37,707 nt of DNA from Planctomycetaceae bacterium. Its GTDB lineage: Bacteria; Planctomycetota; Planctomycetia; Planctomycetales; Planctomycetaceae. How positions within the stretch are numbered: position 1 is the first letter of the stretch; the number at the start of each line of letters is the position of its first letter. The stretch is from positions 1-37,707 of the forward strand of contig JANQRQ010000062.1 of assembly GCA_028284485.1 (NCBI GenBank), written 5' to 3'. The position numbers and the translations under genes were made by a program. The notes beneath the pieces were generated by a model. That model had not been told where the DNA came from and searched no databases. It saw nothing but the letters and a program-made list of their open reading frames with translations. This document shows, in pieces, positions 16,140 to 24,682 of this stretch.

Positions 16140-18011
16140 ATGCCGACCATTTACAAACGCGTGACCGCGACGACGTTAGTTTCCGCAATTGTCGTTGCTA
16201 CCAGTTGTGCACAATTCCTGCGGGCCGACGAATATCTGTCTGCAACCGACGCGGGACAGGTAGTCAAGGTGACTGCCGAACGCGTTGAAATCGAGATTAT
16301 CGAGAAGTTCGCCAAGGATCTCGAACTTCGAAATCGCATCGAGCGAGTCGATGGTTTCGATCCGGCGATCATTGAGGTCACGCCGATCGATCTCGAGCCG
16401 CACCGCGTGCGTGTTTTGGCTCTCGCTCAGGGTGTGACGACAGTTGTCCTGGTTGATGAATTCGGTAATTCGTTTTCCGTGGAGATCTTCGTCAAGGGTG
16501 ACGCCCGGCATTTGCAGGCAATCATCGATAGAAAGTTTCCCGACGCTTCCGTGGAAGCCTTCAAGATTCAGGAAAGCGTCATTCTTCGCGGCATGGTGTC
16601 GCAGCCTGAGCACATCACGCAAATCGTCGAAATCGCCGAAGATTATTTTCCGCGAGTCCTCAACCAAATGACCGTCGGTGGCGTTCAGCAAGTATCGCTG
16701 AAAGTGAAGGTCATGGAGATTCAGCGTGCCAAAGTTCGCGACTTCGGCTTCAACTTTCTCTACTTGAACCGTAATGGATTTCTTAGCAGCACACCGGGGC
16801 AATTGGTGCAATTGGGCAGCACAACGCTGCCGTTTGGTAGCGGACCAAGTGTTCAATTCAGCGAAAGTACTCTAAGTGCCGCCTCACTTGCGTTTGGATT
16901 GATCGGCGACAATTACATCTTCAACGGTTTTCTGGATGCCCTAAAGCAAGAATCGTTACTCAAGATTCTCGCTGAACCGGAACTTGTCACAACGAACGGA
17001 CGGCCGGCACACATGCTGTCCGGCGGTGAATTTCCGATTCTTGTTCCGCAGAGCCTGGGAACCGTTACGATCGAATGGCGAGAGTTTGGTGTTCGCCTGC
17101 AAGCTGTTCCAATCATTCTGGGAGAGGGACGGTTACGACTCGAACTTGAGCCCGAAGTCAGTGAACGTGATTTTGCAAATGCCGTCGACGTCAATGGAAC
17201 GATCGTTCCCGGTTTGACAACTCGACGTGTCAATACGCAGGTCGAAATGAATTTCGGCCAGACCATTATGATCGCCGGTCTGATTTCGAGTCGCGAAACA
17301 TCGAATACCGACAAGATTCCGTTCTTCGGCGAATTGCCGTGGATCGGTATGGCGTTCAGCCGAAAGCGGCACGACCACGTCGAAACTGAGTTGGTCATTC
17401 TCGTGACTCCCGAACTTGTGGCTCCGTTGGATCGAGGTCAGCTTCCACCAGGCGGACCGGGGCAGTTCACGACGATCCCCACCGATCGAGAGTTGTACCG
17501 AGACGGATTGCTCGAAGTTCCCAACTACGGATTGGGATGCGACAACTGCGACTTGCCGCAAGCGGGAGTCATTGGTCCCGTTCATGTAGAAAACACTCAT
17601 CCGCTGGGAGTTCCGCCGGCTGCTGCACCATTGCCGGTCGAAAACGACCAAAACGGCTCCCGACCTGGGATGATTGCTCCACCGGCCCCACAGTTTGAGG
17701 TGCCGCAGGTTGAAGGCGTCGAGGATACGCAGGCCGGAATCTTTCAACAGCTGCGCAACTCGTTCTCCTTTTCGATTCCTAGGTTGGGCCGGCAGCGTGA
17801 CAACGCCAACGAGGGAGTTCAACAAGCCGGATTCGACGACAGCTTCCAAATCCAGGCTGATACCGTCCAGGTCAATTCCGCAAACGGTCCGGCTCCAAGG
17901 TCAACGTCCTCGACGAGCCCGGTGCCCAGACCGTCCAATTGGCAGCGTGACCGGCCCGGCTTGATCGAACCCAAGCCGAGTCTGATTGATCCCGCTTCGA
18001 GTGGTAACTAA
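16140..18011 (+). CDS. cpaC: Outer-membrane secretin CpaC/RcpA of the Flp pilus
   Basis: A 623-aa protein with a Sec signal peptide (about 1-29, ending FLRADE). The N-terminal periplasmic part has the pilus-secretin (RcpA/CpaC N) pattern with VRVLALAQGVTTVVLVDEFGN, then a BON-like segment (about 120-180), then VSLKVKVMEIQR. The secretin domain spans about 200-425 with EPELVTTNGRPAHMLSGGEFPI at about 278 and ELVILVTPELVAPL at about 416. It would form the multimeric channel for the pilus. Residues 430-623 are a Pro/Gln-rich, low-complexity C-terminal extension with no recognisable domain, which is long for the family. It lies between cpaB and tadZ, 65 bp before the latter. Confidence 0.92.
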   Translation: MPTIYKRVTATTLVSAIVVATSCAQFLRADEYLSATDAGQVVKVTAERVEIEIIEKFAKDLELRNRIERVDGFDPAIIEVTPIDLEPHRVRVLALAQGVTTVVLVDEFGNSFSVEIFVKGDARHLQAIIDRKFPDASVEAFKIQESVILRGMVSQPEHITQIVEIAEDYFPRVLNQMTVGGVQQVSLKVKVMEIQRAKVRDFGFNFLYLNRNGFLSSTPGQLVQLGSTTLPFGSGPSVQFSESTLSAASLAFGLIGDNYIFNGFLDALKQESLLKILAEPELVTTNGRPAHMLSGGEFPILVPQSLGTVTIEWREFGVRLQAVPIILGEGRLRLELEPEVSERDFANAVDVNGTIVPGLTTRRVNTQVEMNFGQTIMIAGLISSRETSNTDKIPFFGELPWIGMAFSRKRHDHVETELVILVTPELVAPLDRGQLPPGGPGQFTTIPTDRELYRDGLLEVPNYGLGCDNCDLPQAGVIGPVHVENTHPLGVPPAAAPLPVENDQNGSRPGMIAPPAPQFEVPQVEGVEDTQAGIFQQLRNSFSFSIPRLGRQRDNANEGVQQAGFDDSFQIQADTVQVNSANGPAPRSTSSTSPVPRPSNWQRDRPGLIEPKPSLIDPASSGN

Positions 18012-18076
18012 AGATCGTTGTCCCTGAGCATGCTTACTAGACAGTCACGGCATTCAATTGAAGGCATAACGGGAAA

Positions 18077-19291
18077 ATGAAAAACGTCGTTCGACTGGCC
18101 ATTGTTGATCCCAATGATGCGACTCGTGGATCATTGAAGAATCTCCTGTTGGGAATCGACTCCGTCTGGTTGGAAGCGGAATGTTCGCGATATGAATTCT
18201 TCGCTGACGTCATTCAGCAAACTCAACCGGACATCGCATTGATTTCGCTTGATTCCGATTCGGCCCAGGGCCTGCAACTCGTCGCCCGCATCAGCCAGGA
18301 ACTTTCCAGTTGCTGTATCCTTGTCATTAGCAGCTCGCAGGAAGGCAGCCTCATCCTTCAGGCTATCCGGAATGGGGCAAGAGAATTCCTGAGTTTTCCG
18401 CTGAAGATTGAAGATTTTCTCGCAGCGCTTGACCGAATTCAGCAAGCGCAAGGAGGCCGCGAAGGCGACGGCGAAATCCGTTCGAATCATGTGATTACTG
18501 TCGCCGGCGCTGGTGGAGGTGTTGGCTGCACTTCTCTGGCCATTAATCTGGCCTGCGTGATGGCACAGCACGAACGACGCAACGTTGCCATTATGGATTT
18601 GGACTTGGCATTAGGCGACGCCGATGTTTGGCTCGACATTATTCCCGATTACACGATTCAAGATGTCGCGGAAAACATCACGCGGCTCGATTACTCGTTG
18701 CTAAAGCGATCGTTGACGCGGCACGATTGCGGAGCGTTCTTGTTGCCTCGTCCCGTTCAATTGGACGATATGAGCACGATTACTCCAGACGAACTTCGTC
18801 GTGTGATCGCACTATTGAAAGCGACGTTCACGCATCTGGTCATCGATCTCAGTAAGAGCTTCGGCCCAATCGATATAGCAGCCATGGAAGCTTCGGACAC
18901 GATCTTGCTTGTTACACAACTTGACCTCCCCTGCCTGCGAAACATTGTGCGATTGACGCAGTTTTTCGATCTCCATGAGGGGCTGTCCGAAAAACTCAAA
19001 GTTGTCGTCAACCGGCAGGGACTCGAAGACAATCAAATCAGCATGAGCAAGGCGCTGGAGACCATCGGGCGAGAAATCTTCTGGCAAGTACCCAATGACT
19101 ACCCCTCCATGGTCGAATCACGCAACAACGGATTGCCATTGTTGTCGCACGCCCCAAGGGCCAAGCTGACAAAGTCGATCGAACAGCTGGCAAATAGCAT
19201 CGACCATTCCGAAGTTGAACTCTCGGAATCGGAAGATCGGAAGCAGAAAAAAGGCTTGTTCAGCTTCCTCAGCAGTGGATCACGCGGCTAA
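18077..19291 (+). CDS. tadZ: TadZ/CpaE-like pilus localisation ATPase
   Basis: A 404-aa protein. Residues 1-125 resemble a response-regulator receiver (IVDPND at 9-14, FPLK with K110), but the expected phospho-Asp position reads Ser57 (ALISL), so it is probably an atypical receiver. Residues 138-370 are a MinD/ParA-type P-loop domain: AGAGGGVGCTS (143-153), MDLDLALGD (173-181) and the strand HLVIDLSKS. Both lysines of the usual KGGVGKT are absent (Gly and Cys instead), a deviation of the kind seen in TadZ/CpaE proteins. The family marks the pole or assembly site for the Flp machine. No tadA, tadB or tadC follows; the next gene is convergent. Confidence 0.88.
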   Translation: MKNVVRLAIVDPNDATRGSLKNLLLGIDSVWLEAECSRYEFFADVIQQTQPDIALISLDSDSAQGLQLVARISQELSSCCILVISSSQEGSLILQAIRNGAREFLSFPLKIEDFLAALDRIQQAQGGREGDGEIRSNHVITVAGAGGGVGCTSLAINLACVMAQHERRNVAIMDLDLALGDADVWLDIIPDYTIQDVAENITRLDYSLLKRSLTRHDCGAFLLPRPVQLDDMSTITPDELRRVIALLKATFTHLVIDLSKSFGPIDIAAMEASDTILLVTQLDLPCLRNIVRLTQFFDLHEGLSEKLKVVVNRQGLEDNQISMSKALETIGREIFWQVPNDYPSMVESRNNGLPLLSHAPRAKLTKSIEQLANSIDHSEVELSESEDRKQKKGLFSFLSSGSRG

Positions 19292-19355
19292 CGTCCAACG
19301 AAGCTTTTCAAAGTGGCGCGTTGGTCTGAAGGTTGCCGGCAGACCCGACGCTTCC

Positions 19356-20093
19356 TTAAGCGATCCGGCGCGCTTCTTTCTGCAGCCCCTCGGCGAGAAA
19401 TCTGATCGCAGGTTCGGCCATGCGGTTGAAGTAATCCCAGGTATGACCGCCCCCGGTGGTTTTAAGGTCCGATTCAAATGGGATTCCCGATGATGCTAGC
19501 TTGCTTGTGAGTGTTTCGACCGCTTCAAAACAATGTTCATCGTATGGATCACACGCGATGAATTGCTGTCGGACCCAGTTGAGCGGCTGGATTTGAAGCG
19601 TGACTGTTTCCTGGCGTGCCGATTCCTGATCGGGAAACATGTCGTCCAACGGCAGGCCCTGCCCGTACCATCGGTGGAACTCGACGGCCGGCGAAATCGC
19701 AGCCACGACAGGGAACTGACTAGGATTGCGATAGGCGATTTGAAGTACGCCCTGCCCTCCCATGCTGATGCCGAGCAGTCCAATCATCGGTGGCTGAATC
19801 CTCCAATTTGCTTCAATCGCCTGCATGACGTCTTGTTGCACGAAGTTCAGCGGTGTTAGGTCTTTGTCGAACTCTGGGCAGTTCCGATCAAGCCACCAAG
19901 ATCGTGCGCCAATGGGGCAAATTGCCCGCAGTCCGAAGTTTTCCAGACTGTTGGTAAATTCCTGGCTCGACCTCAGTGTTTTGAGCCCATGGCCATGCAA
20001 AAAGACGATGGCGCGTTCCGGCTCCGAAACTTGGGTGGGTTCAAAAATATCGGCTTGTTTGCCGGAAACTGCGAGTTGGCTCCAACGGCCCAC
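19356..20093 (-). CDS. Alpha/beta hydrolase (esterase/prolyl-oligopeptidase-like)
   Basis: A 245-aa single-domain alpha/beta hydrolase without a signal peptide. The oxyanion region is FLHGHG (31-36) and the nucleophile elbow GISMGGQG has Ser110. The likely acid is Asp182 in CDPYDEH and the His is 217 in TGGGHTWDYF. The GGGHTWDYF ending is typical of phospholipase/carboxylesterase and esterase-D-like families. The substrate is unknown; a cytoplasmic carboxylesterase is the simplest reading. The start is GTG at 20093, with GAGG seven bases upstream. It converges on tadZ with a 64-bp gap containing a weak GGTCTG/CAGACC hairpin (19323-19345). Confidence 0.82.
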   Translation of the reverse strand: MGRWSQLAVSGKQADIFEPTQVSEPERAIVFLHGHGLKTLRSSQEFTNSLENFGLRAICPIGARSWWLDRNCPEFDKDLTPLNFVQQDVMQAIEANWRIQPPMIGLLGISMGGQGVLQIAYRNPSQFPVVAAISPAVEFHRWYGQGLPLDDMFPDQESARQETVTLQIQPLNWVRQQFIACDPYDEHCFEAVETLTSKLASSGIPFESDLKTTGGGHTWDYFNRMAEPAIRFLAEGLQKEARRIA

Positions 20094-20328
20094 AAGGTTG
20101 CCTCTTCCTGGTTTGCAATCGAATCAGGTGACGTCACCAACGTATCAAGCTTGTAAGACGAGTGTCAGTCATTAAGGTATCAGTTTCAATTTAAGACCAA
20201 CGCCGCAAATTGACCAGTCGGCTGGCGTGCAAATCTCCAGCCGTATCGGTCGCGGCGACAACCCAGAATTCGGCAGGGTTTCCAACCAGCAAGTCGAAAT
20301 CCCCGATTCGGTTGTGCGGAGCGACGCC

Positions 20329-20847
20329 ATGAGACCGTTGATAACCTCTTCAGAAATTGAGCAGGAAGTTGCAAAGCTCGGCAGTACAATTGCGGATGAC
20401 TACCAAGGTCGACGATTGACAGTGCTCGGAGTCCTCACTGGGAGTATTGTCCTGCTGGCCGATCTAATTCGCAGAATTGATCTCCCATTGCAAGTCGGGT
20501 TGATCCAGGCCGCCAGCTATCGAGGACGTACAACAACCCCCGGTCCGCTGGCGATCAATCAAGATTTTCTGCCGGAGATCCGCGACAGGAACGTGCTGTT
20601 AATCGACGACATATTTGATACCGGGCAAACGCTCAGCCGACTTGTCGAAATCGTCCAGCAGGCCAAGCCGGCAGAGATTCGCACGGCAGTGCTTCTGCTC
20701 AAGAAAGGCCGAAGCACGGTCGAAATGCGCCCGGACTATGTTTGTTTCCCGATTCCGGATGAGTTCGTCGTTGGATACGGGCTGGATTACAACGACGAGT
20801 ATCGCCACTTGCCTTACATTGCAGCGCTTGACGAAAGTGACCTTTGA
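20329..20847 (+). CDS. hpt: Hypoxanthine phosphoribosyltransferase
   Basis: A 172-aa purine-salvage enzyme of normal length. Motifs: GVLTGS (34-39, first loop), ASYRGRT (flexible loop), LLIDDIFDTGQTL (90-102, the PRPP-binding signature) and FVVGYGLDY (146-154, purine-binding end). It converts hypoxanthine or guanine plus PRPP to IMP or GMP in the cytoplasm. The start is the ATG at 20329, preceded by CGGAG seven bases upstream; a GTG at 20227 would add 34 residues that no Hpt protein needs. The closest neighbours are divergent or convergent, so it is probably monocistronic. Confidence 0.92.
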   Translation: MRPLITSSEIEQEVAKLGSTIADDYQGRRLTVLGVLTGSIVLLADLIRRIDLPLQVGLIQAASYRGRTTTPGPLAINQDFLPEIRDRNVLLIDDIFDTGQTLSRLVEIVQQAKPAEIRTAVLLLKKGRSTVEMRPDYVCFPIPDEFVVGYGLDYNDEYRHLPYIAALDESDL

Positions 20848-21057
20848 TTTCCAATCGACTCCAAAGTCGCGATGTGGCGCATGGTTATCATATGCATGCC
20901 GCAGCGGCAAGAGGGCGCGAAAGGGCAATATTACTTCTTTTCCTGTCAGCCAGGGAAACTTGATTGGGGCCAAGCCGCAGAGTGGCCCGTCCCAAACGTT
21001 GGACGCAAGAGAATTCGCAATCTCGAGATCATTGGGAATTGCGATCGATGGCTAACA

Positions 21058-21804
21058 TCATCCTATGGCGGAATGGATGACGTCGTGCAGAAACGACACG
21101 ACATCGTCACCAACTTGTGAAACATCGAGCCGGATCGAGCGAGGCAGGTCCTCGATTCTACTTTCTGCGGTGATGGCTTCCGGCGATCGGCCCAGCCACG
21201 CAACGATGGACTGCTCCGACTTGAGTTCGTCCGGCATTGTTTCCCATTGCTTCATTTCCAGGCCATTGAATGAAGATGGCAGAGCATTGATGATGTTTCT
21301 TTGAGTGGATGCATTCCCACCGGCGAGAGCAACCAAAAGTGGTATTTGCCGAATCCGGCAGTGCATCTCTTCGACTGTGCAGTGCCGCGACGGATGGATG
21401 ACGTCGCTTGCGATTTCGACCAAAGGATCAAGTACAAAACGGCGATACCAGCAAGCCTCGTGTGGGATCTGCAATCGAGGGTGGTCAACCGTCTGGTCCC
21501 CGTAAAAGATGATATCCAAATCAATTGTTCGCGGCCCCCAGTGCTGCTTGCGAGTCCTCCCGAGGTCGGATTCGATTTCCTGTGTCACTTCCAGGAGAGC
21601 CAACGGTTCGAGGTCGGTGTGAATTTGGACAGCGGCGTTGAGAAACGGGTTTCCTGCGCTACTTCCCACCGGTGCCGTCAGGAATTGAGAGCTCGATTTC
21701 CCGAGAGTGATCGCCGGGTGCCGACTAAGCCGATGGGCGGCTTCGTTCAGGTGCTTCCCCGGGTCGTCGAGATTCGAGCCGAGAGCGATAAAGCAATCAG
21801 GCAT
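21058..21804 (-). CDS. folK: FolK: hydroxymethyldihydropterin pyrophosphokinase (HPPK) with C-terminal extension
   Basis: A 248-aa protein. The core (1-160) carries ALGSNLDD (7-14), FLTAPVGSSAGNPFLNA (41-57) and WGPRTIDLDIIFYG (89-102) with the Mg-binding pair D95 and D97, then IPHEACWYRRFVLDPL. The enzyme pyrophosphorylates 6-hydroxymethyl-7,8-dihydropterin in folate synthesis. HPPK is normally about 160-180 aa; here about 70 more residues follow with no motif I recognise. The start is taken as the ATG at 21804. A GGAGGAGAGG lies about 15 bases upstream, further than usual; an in-frame extension to 21909 runs into a dispersed repeat and is unlikely. Confidence 0.9.
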   Translation of the reverse strand: MPDCFIALGSNLDDPGKHLNEAAHRLSRHPAITLGKSSSQFLTAPVGSSAGNPFLNAAVQIHTDLEPLALLEVTQEIESDLGRTRKQHWGPRTIDLDIIFYGDQTVDHPRLQIPHEACWYRRFVLDPLVEIASDVIHPSRHCTVEEMHCRIRQIPLLVALAGGNASTQRNIINALPSSFNGLEMKQWETMPDELKSEQSIVAWLGRSPEAITAESRIEDLPRSIRLDVSQVGDDVVSFLHDVIHSAIG

Positions 21805-21874
21805 GGCAATTCGTTGATGCCTCTCCTCCTGAGATTCAACGTTGATCGGTAGGGCAACTCGGCAGGAACGGGGG

Positions 21875-21979
21875 TTACAGCGTATTACGGTGACTTGTGG
21901 CCGCGACAATCGCGTTTTGTTCGATGATAGCTAGTTCCCACGAGCCAGAAACGCCCACGAAAAAAGTAAACCGCTCTAG
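21875..21979. repeat. Dispersed ~105-bp element, copy 1
   Basis: About 80% identical by hand alignment to 24752-24857, same orientation, with one single-base indel. It lies 71 bp upstream of the folK ATG and ends at the stop codon of the orphan pilin. It contains CGCGA-CAA-TCGCG followed by TTTTG, and GTTC/GAGC, as potential plus-strand hairpins. Confidence 0.8.
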
Positions 21980-22149
21980 AATCCGTGGTTTTCCATTTCG
22001 GTATCGATGTTGCCCCAATACGAATTTTGGTTTGCCCCAAACGCCCCGATCGCGACGATGACTGTCATGAGAATCATTGCCAGCATTACGGCATATTCAA
22101 CGGTTGTCGCCGCTGTTTCGTCGGTAATGAATGCTCTCAGCAGTTTCAT
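21976..22149 (-). CDS. flp: Second Flp/Fap-type pilin, orphan
   Basis: A 57-aa prepilin-like protein from the ATG at 22149 (an in-frame TTG at 22158 would add three residues). A basic leader (MKLLRAF) is followed by DETA|ATTVEYAVMLAM and one hydrophobic helix, then a short tail with NQNSYW. It shares VEYAVMLA and the ANxNS turn with the pilin at 13388, so the two are paralogues. The residue at -1 of the peptidase site is Ala instead of Gly, which may slow processing. It lies about 2.7 kb from the tad locus on the opposite strand and just upstream of folK. It could be a minor pilin or a pseudopilin. Confidence 0.85.
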   Translation of the reverse strand: MKLLRAFITDETAATTVEYAVMLAMILMTVIVAIGAFGANQNSYWGNIDTEMENHGF

Positions 22150-22362
22150 GTCGGTCAACCCAGGTTCAAGCGGACAATTTCAGAATAAACTCTGCCACAT
22201 GACAGTTGGGGTCGTTGCCAATATCTCCGTCCAGTGAAAGACTACGACACGAAACCGCAGTAGTCAAAAGAGAATCGTGACGATTGGCAGGTGACACGTC
22301 CAGGAATGGATGAGTGCTGTATCGATTCTTCTGGTTGTAACGCTCCGCCTCTCGCTGCCATA

Positions 22363-23580
22363 CTACCAATTCGTAATTGAGCCATCGGGGCGACGATACA
22401 GCGTGATTGGTTGCGAGTGTTCTGTGACCTCCGCCAGAAGTTCCAGTTGGCTCGTGTCGACTTCGACTCCGAGCCCCGGACGACGATTGGGCCACATTTT
22501 GCCGTCCCGAAAATCGTAGCCTTGGGGAAGATATGGAATTTCCCTCATGCCATTTCCTGTCATTTCCATCATGACAGGTCCGGAGAACACGCCACAGGTA
22601 TGGACGAGCGCGGCCTCGGAAATGGGGCCTGTGAAATGCGGTATGAGCCCGACGTAGTGTGTTTCGCAAATGGCGGCAATTTTCATGAATTCGGTAATCC
22701 CGCCGCAATTGGGGATCGAGACCCGCGAATAGTCGATCAATCTGTTTTCGAGCAACTCGTTGATTTCCCAACGATCACCAAAATGCTCTCCGACGGCAAT
22801 GGGGACTTTCACCTGCGGACGCACCTGGCGATAGGCACCCGGGTTCTCGGAGCGGATCAGGTCTTCCACGAAATAGGGTTCCAAATCCTCGATGAGATTG
22901 GCCAGACGAACGGCGTCGGGTAAATCAAATCGTGTATGAAAATCGATCGCCCAGTCGCCGTCCTTGCCGACGCCTTCCCGGATTTGGAGACATTGCTCAT
23001 ACGTGTCTCGAACGGCGTGATGAGAATTAAAACCGGCATCGGGGCGGGGGCTTGAAACACCAGTTCGGTAGGTGCGAAAACCGGCTTCGATGCAGGCGCG
23101 AGCGCGTTCAGTCAAGCTGCCATCACCGGGAAATCCGGTCGAATAGCACTCGACATGGTCGCGAGTCAGCCCGCCAAGCAGATCATGAATCGGCAGGCCG
23201 AGTGCCTTGCCTTTAATATCCCACAGCGCCATATCCAATGCACCCAGCGCATGAATCTTTTCTCGCCCCGGTGGATAAAAATAGGCGCGATACATCAATT
23301 GCCAAAGATGCTCGATACGGTTGGGATCTTGATCGATAATCAACCCCGCACATTGCCGAATCGTGTCGACAGACCCACCCTCGCCAATCCCAGTGATTCC
23401 CTGATCCGTTTCCACCGTGACGACATGAAAACTCTGATTGAAAATGGGACGAGAAATCGGCGAACGATAAAACCGCACACGTTTGATCTTCATCCGGGAC
23501 AATTCTGCACGTGCTTGTTGTTGAAAGCCCAAGGCCGCTGCACCCATCGCCGGCAAAGTTAAGAAGTCTCGGCGTAGCAT
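22363..23580 (-). CDS. Exported enolase-superfamily enzyme (mandelate racemase/ManD-like)
   Basis: A 405-aa protein. It opens with a Tat-like leader, MLRRDFLTLPAMGAAALGF. The enolase N-terminal cap spans about 30-140 and the barrel carries metal ligands D213 (IDFH), E239 (YFVED) and E265 (AVGEH), with H215, H266 and H315 (IPHFTGP). The usual second-strand K-x-K/H is R-x-R here (R170, R172), and the D-x-H, E, E-H arrangement resembles acid-sugar dehydratases of the ManD/RspA group more than true racemases. The substrate is unknown, possibly an aldonic acid outside the cytoplasm. The start is the ATG at 23580 with GAGGAG nine bases upstream. The esterase gene ends 134 bp upstream, so an operon is likely. 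Confidence 0.85.
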   Translation of the reverse strand: MLRRDFLTLPAMGAAALGFQQQARAELSRMKIKRVRFYRSPISRPIFNQSFHVVTVETDQGITGIGEGGSVDTIRQCAGLIIDQDPNRIEHLWQLMYRAYFYPPGREKIHALGALDMALWDIKGKALGLPIHDLLGGLTRDHVECYSTGFPGDGSLTERARACIEAGFRTYRTGVSSPRPDAGFNSHHAVRDTYEQCLQIREGVGKDGDWAIDFHTRFDLPDAVRLANLIEDLEPYFVEDLIRSENPGAYRQVRPQVKVPIAVGEHFGDRWEINELLENRLIDYSRVSIPNCGGITEFMKIAAICETHYVGLIPHFTGPISEAALVHTCGVFSGPVMMEMTGNGMREIPYLPQGYDFRDGKMWPNRRPGLGVEVDTSQLELLAEVTEHSQPITLYRRPDGSITNW

Positions 23581-23713
23581 GGGTAGTTTCTCCTCAGGCA
23601 ATGGTTTGATGGGCAGGAACGGGATTCGTTGATTCGCGCAGGATTGGCAGGAATCTGAAACTGTGCGACAAAGGCGTGGCTTGCGGATGTTGGGAGTCGA
23701 CACCCCGTCATAT

Positions 23714-24682
23714 TCAATCCTGCGCGCCGACGGCAAAGCTTGCTTCATGGAACTTCATAATTTCCATGGCCTTTTTCTCGTACACAATACGAGCACTATG
23801 CGGGGCATCTGGAATGATCAATTGCTCAAATGGAATTCCGAGCGAAGTCAAAAAATCCATATAGGCCAGGTTATTTTCGTAGTTGAAGCCCTTGTCGCCG
23901 ACATAGATCAAAATGCGAAACGGAAATTGAGGATCAGCTGCATAGGCACGTGCCAAATCGTAGGTGTTGTAGCCCGGTGCAAACTTAAGCGTCTCGCTCT
24001 CACGTCCGTCGTTCTCAGAGATCGATTTCTCGGTGGCATGTCCTCCACCGCCCGGTGCGGCCGAGCAGAATTTGTCAGGGTGCTTAAACATAATTCGCGC
24101 CGTCCCGCGGCCTCCTTGCGAGAAACCTTCGACGGCCCGTCCGCGGCGGTCAGCGATCGTGCGGTAGGATGCATCGACATGCGGGATTAGTTCCTGGATG
24201 AATACGTCCTCACCCATGGAGTCCTTTTCGGGGTAGTTGTAATGGCTGACCACTCCGCCATTGACGAATACATAAATCGCCGGCGATACCAATCCGGCGG
24301 CCATTGCTGCGTGAATATCGTTGGAAAGGTTGACGCTTTTTGTTTCACTGCCCGGTCGGCCGCCATGCAGGTAATACACAACCGGGAATCGGCGGTTGGG
24401 ATTGCTGGCATCGTAGTAAGCCGGAGGCAGGTAAATGCAATACCCCACCGGTCTGTCCATTGACGGGCTGCTAAACGTCTTGTGAAAAAGTCCGGGCGGA
24501 TAGACCCGTTCGGGAAGTGGGTTGACCCATCGAAATGTCGGAGTTGGCTTACTCTTTGCCGATTCTGCTGCGGAAGTTGATGCTGCGGAATCGACGCGCG
24601 ATGCACGACCCTGGGCTGGCAAGGTTTTGCAGACCGTTATAGACAAACACAGCATAGCGATCACAGAGAGATGCGGTTTCAT
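23714..24682 (-). CDS. Exported esterase (PF00756-type alpha/beta hydrolase)
   Basis: A 322-aa protein with a Sec signal peptide (about 1-24, cleavage near LPAQG) and a Ser/Ala-rich linker to residue 48. The esterase-D/feruloyl-esterase-like fold shows PVVYYLHGG (100-108), GFSQGG with nucleophile Ser188 and a late His in DAPHSARI (about 296). Similar domains occur in xylan acetyl or feruloyl esterases and in mycolyltransferases. Together with the enolase-superfamily gene downstream it suggests extracytoplasmic breakdown of a plant or algal polysaccharide; that is inference. The ATG at 24682 lies 70 bp from copy 2 of the dispersed element. Confidence 0.82.
   Translation of the reverse strand: MKPHLSVIAMLCLSITVCKTLPAQGRASRVDSAASTSAAESAKSKPTPTFRWVNPLPERVYPPGLFHKTFSSPSMDRPVGYCIYLPPAYYDASNPNRRFPVVYYLHGGRPGSETKSVNLSNDIHAAMAAGLVSPAIYVFVNGGVVSHYNYPEKDSMGEDVFIQELIPHVDASYRTIADRRGRAVEGFSQGGRGTARIMFKHPDKFCSAAPGGGGHATEKSISENDGRESETLKFAPGYNTYDLARAYAADPQFPFRILIYVGDKGFNYENNLAYMDFLTSLGIPFEQLIIPDAPHSARIVYEKKAMEIMKFHEASFAVGAQD

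Noticed and set aside
17133..17849. 238-codon minus-strand open frame inside the secretin gene (and a similar one at 16176-16856)
   Set aside because: It is a shadow of the secretin reading frame with no recognisable domain or ribosome-binding site.
19323..19345. GGTCTG/CAGACC inverted repeat after tadZ as a terminator
   Set aside because: The stem is six base pairs with an 11-base loop and no T-run; it is too weak to call.
20872..21120. 82-codon plus-strand frame between hpt and folK (starts MWRMVIICMPQRQ)
   Set aside because: Its last 60 bases overlap the folK end, it has no good ribosome-binding site and no family match by eye. It might be a small gene, but the support is too thin.
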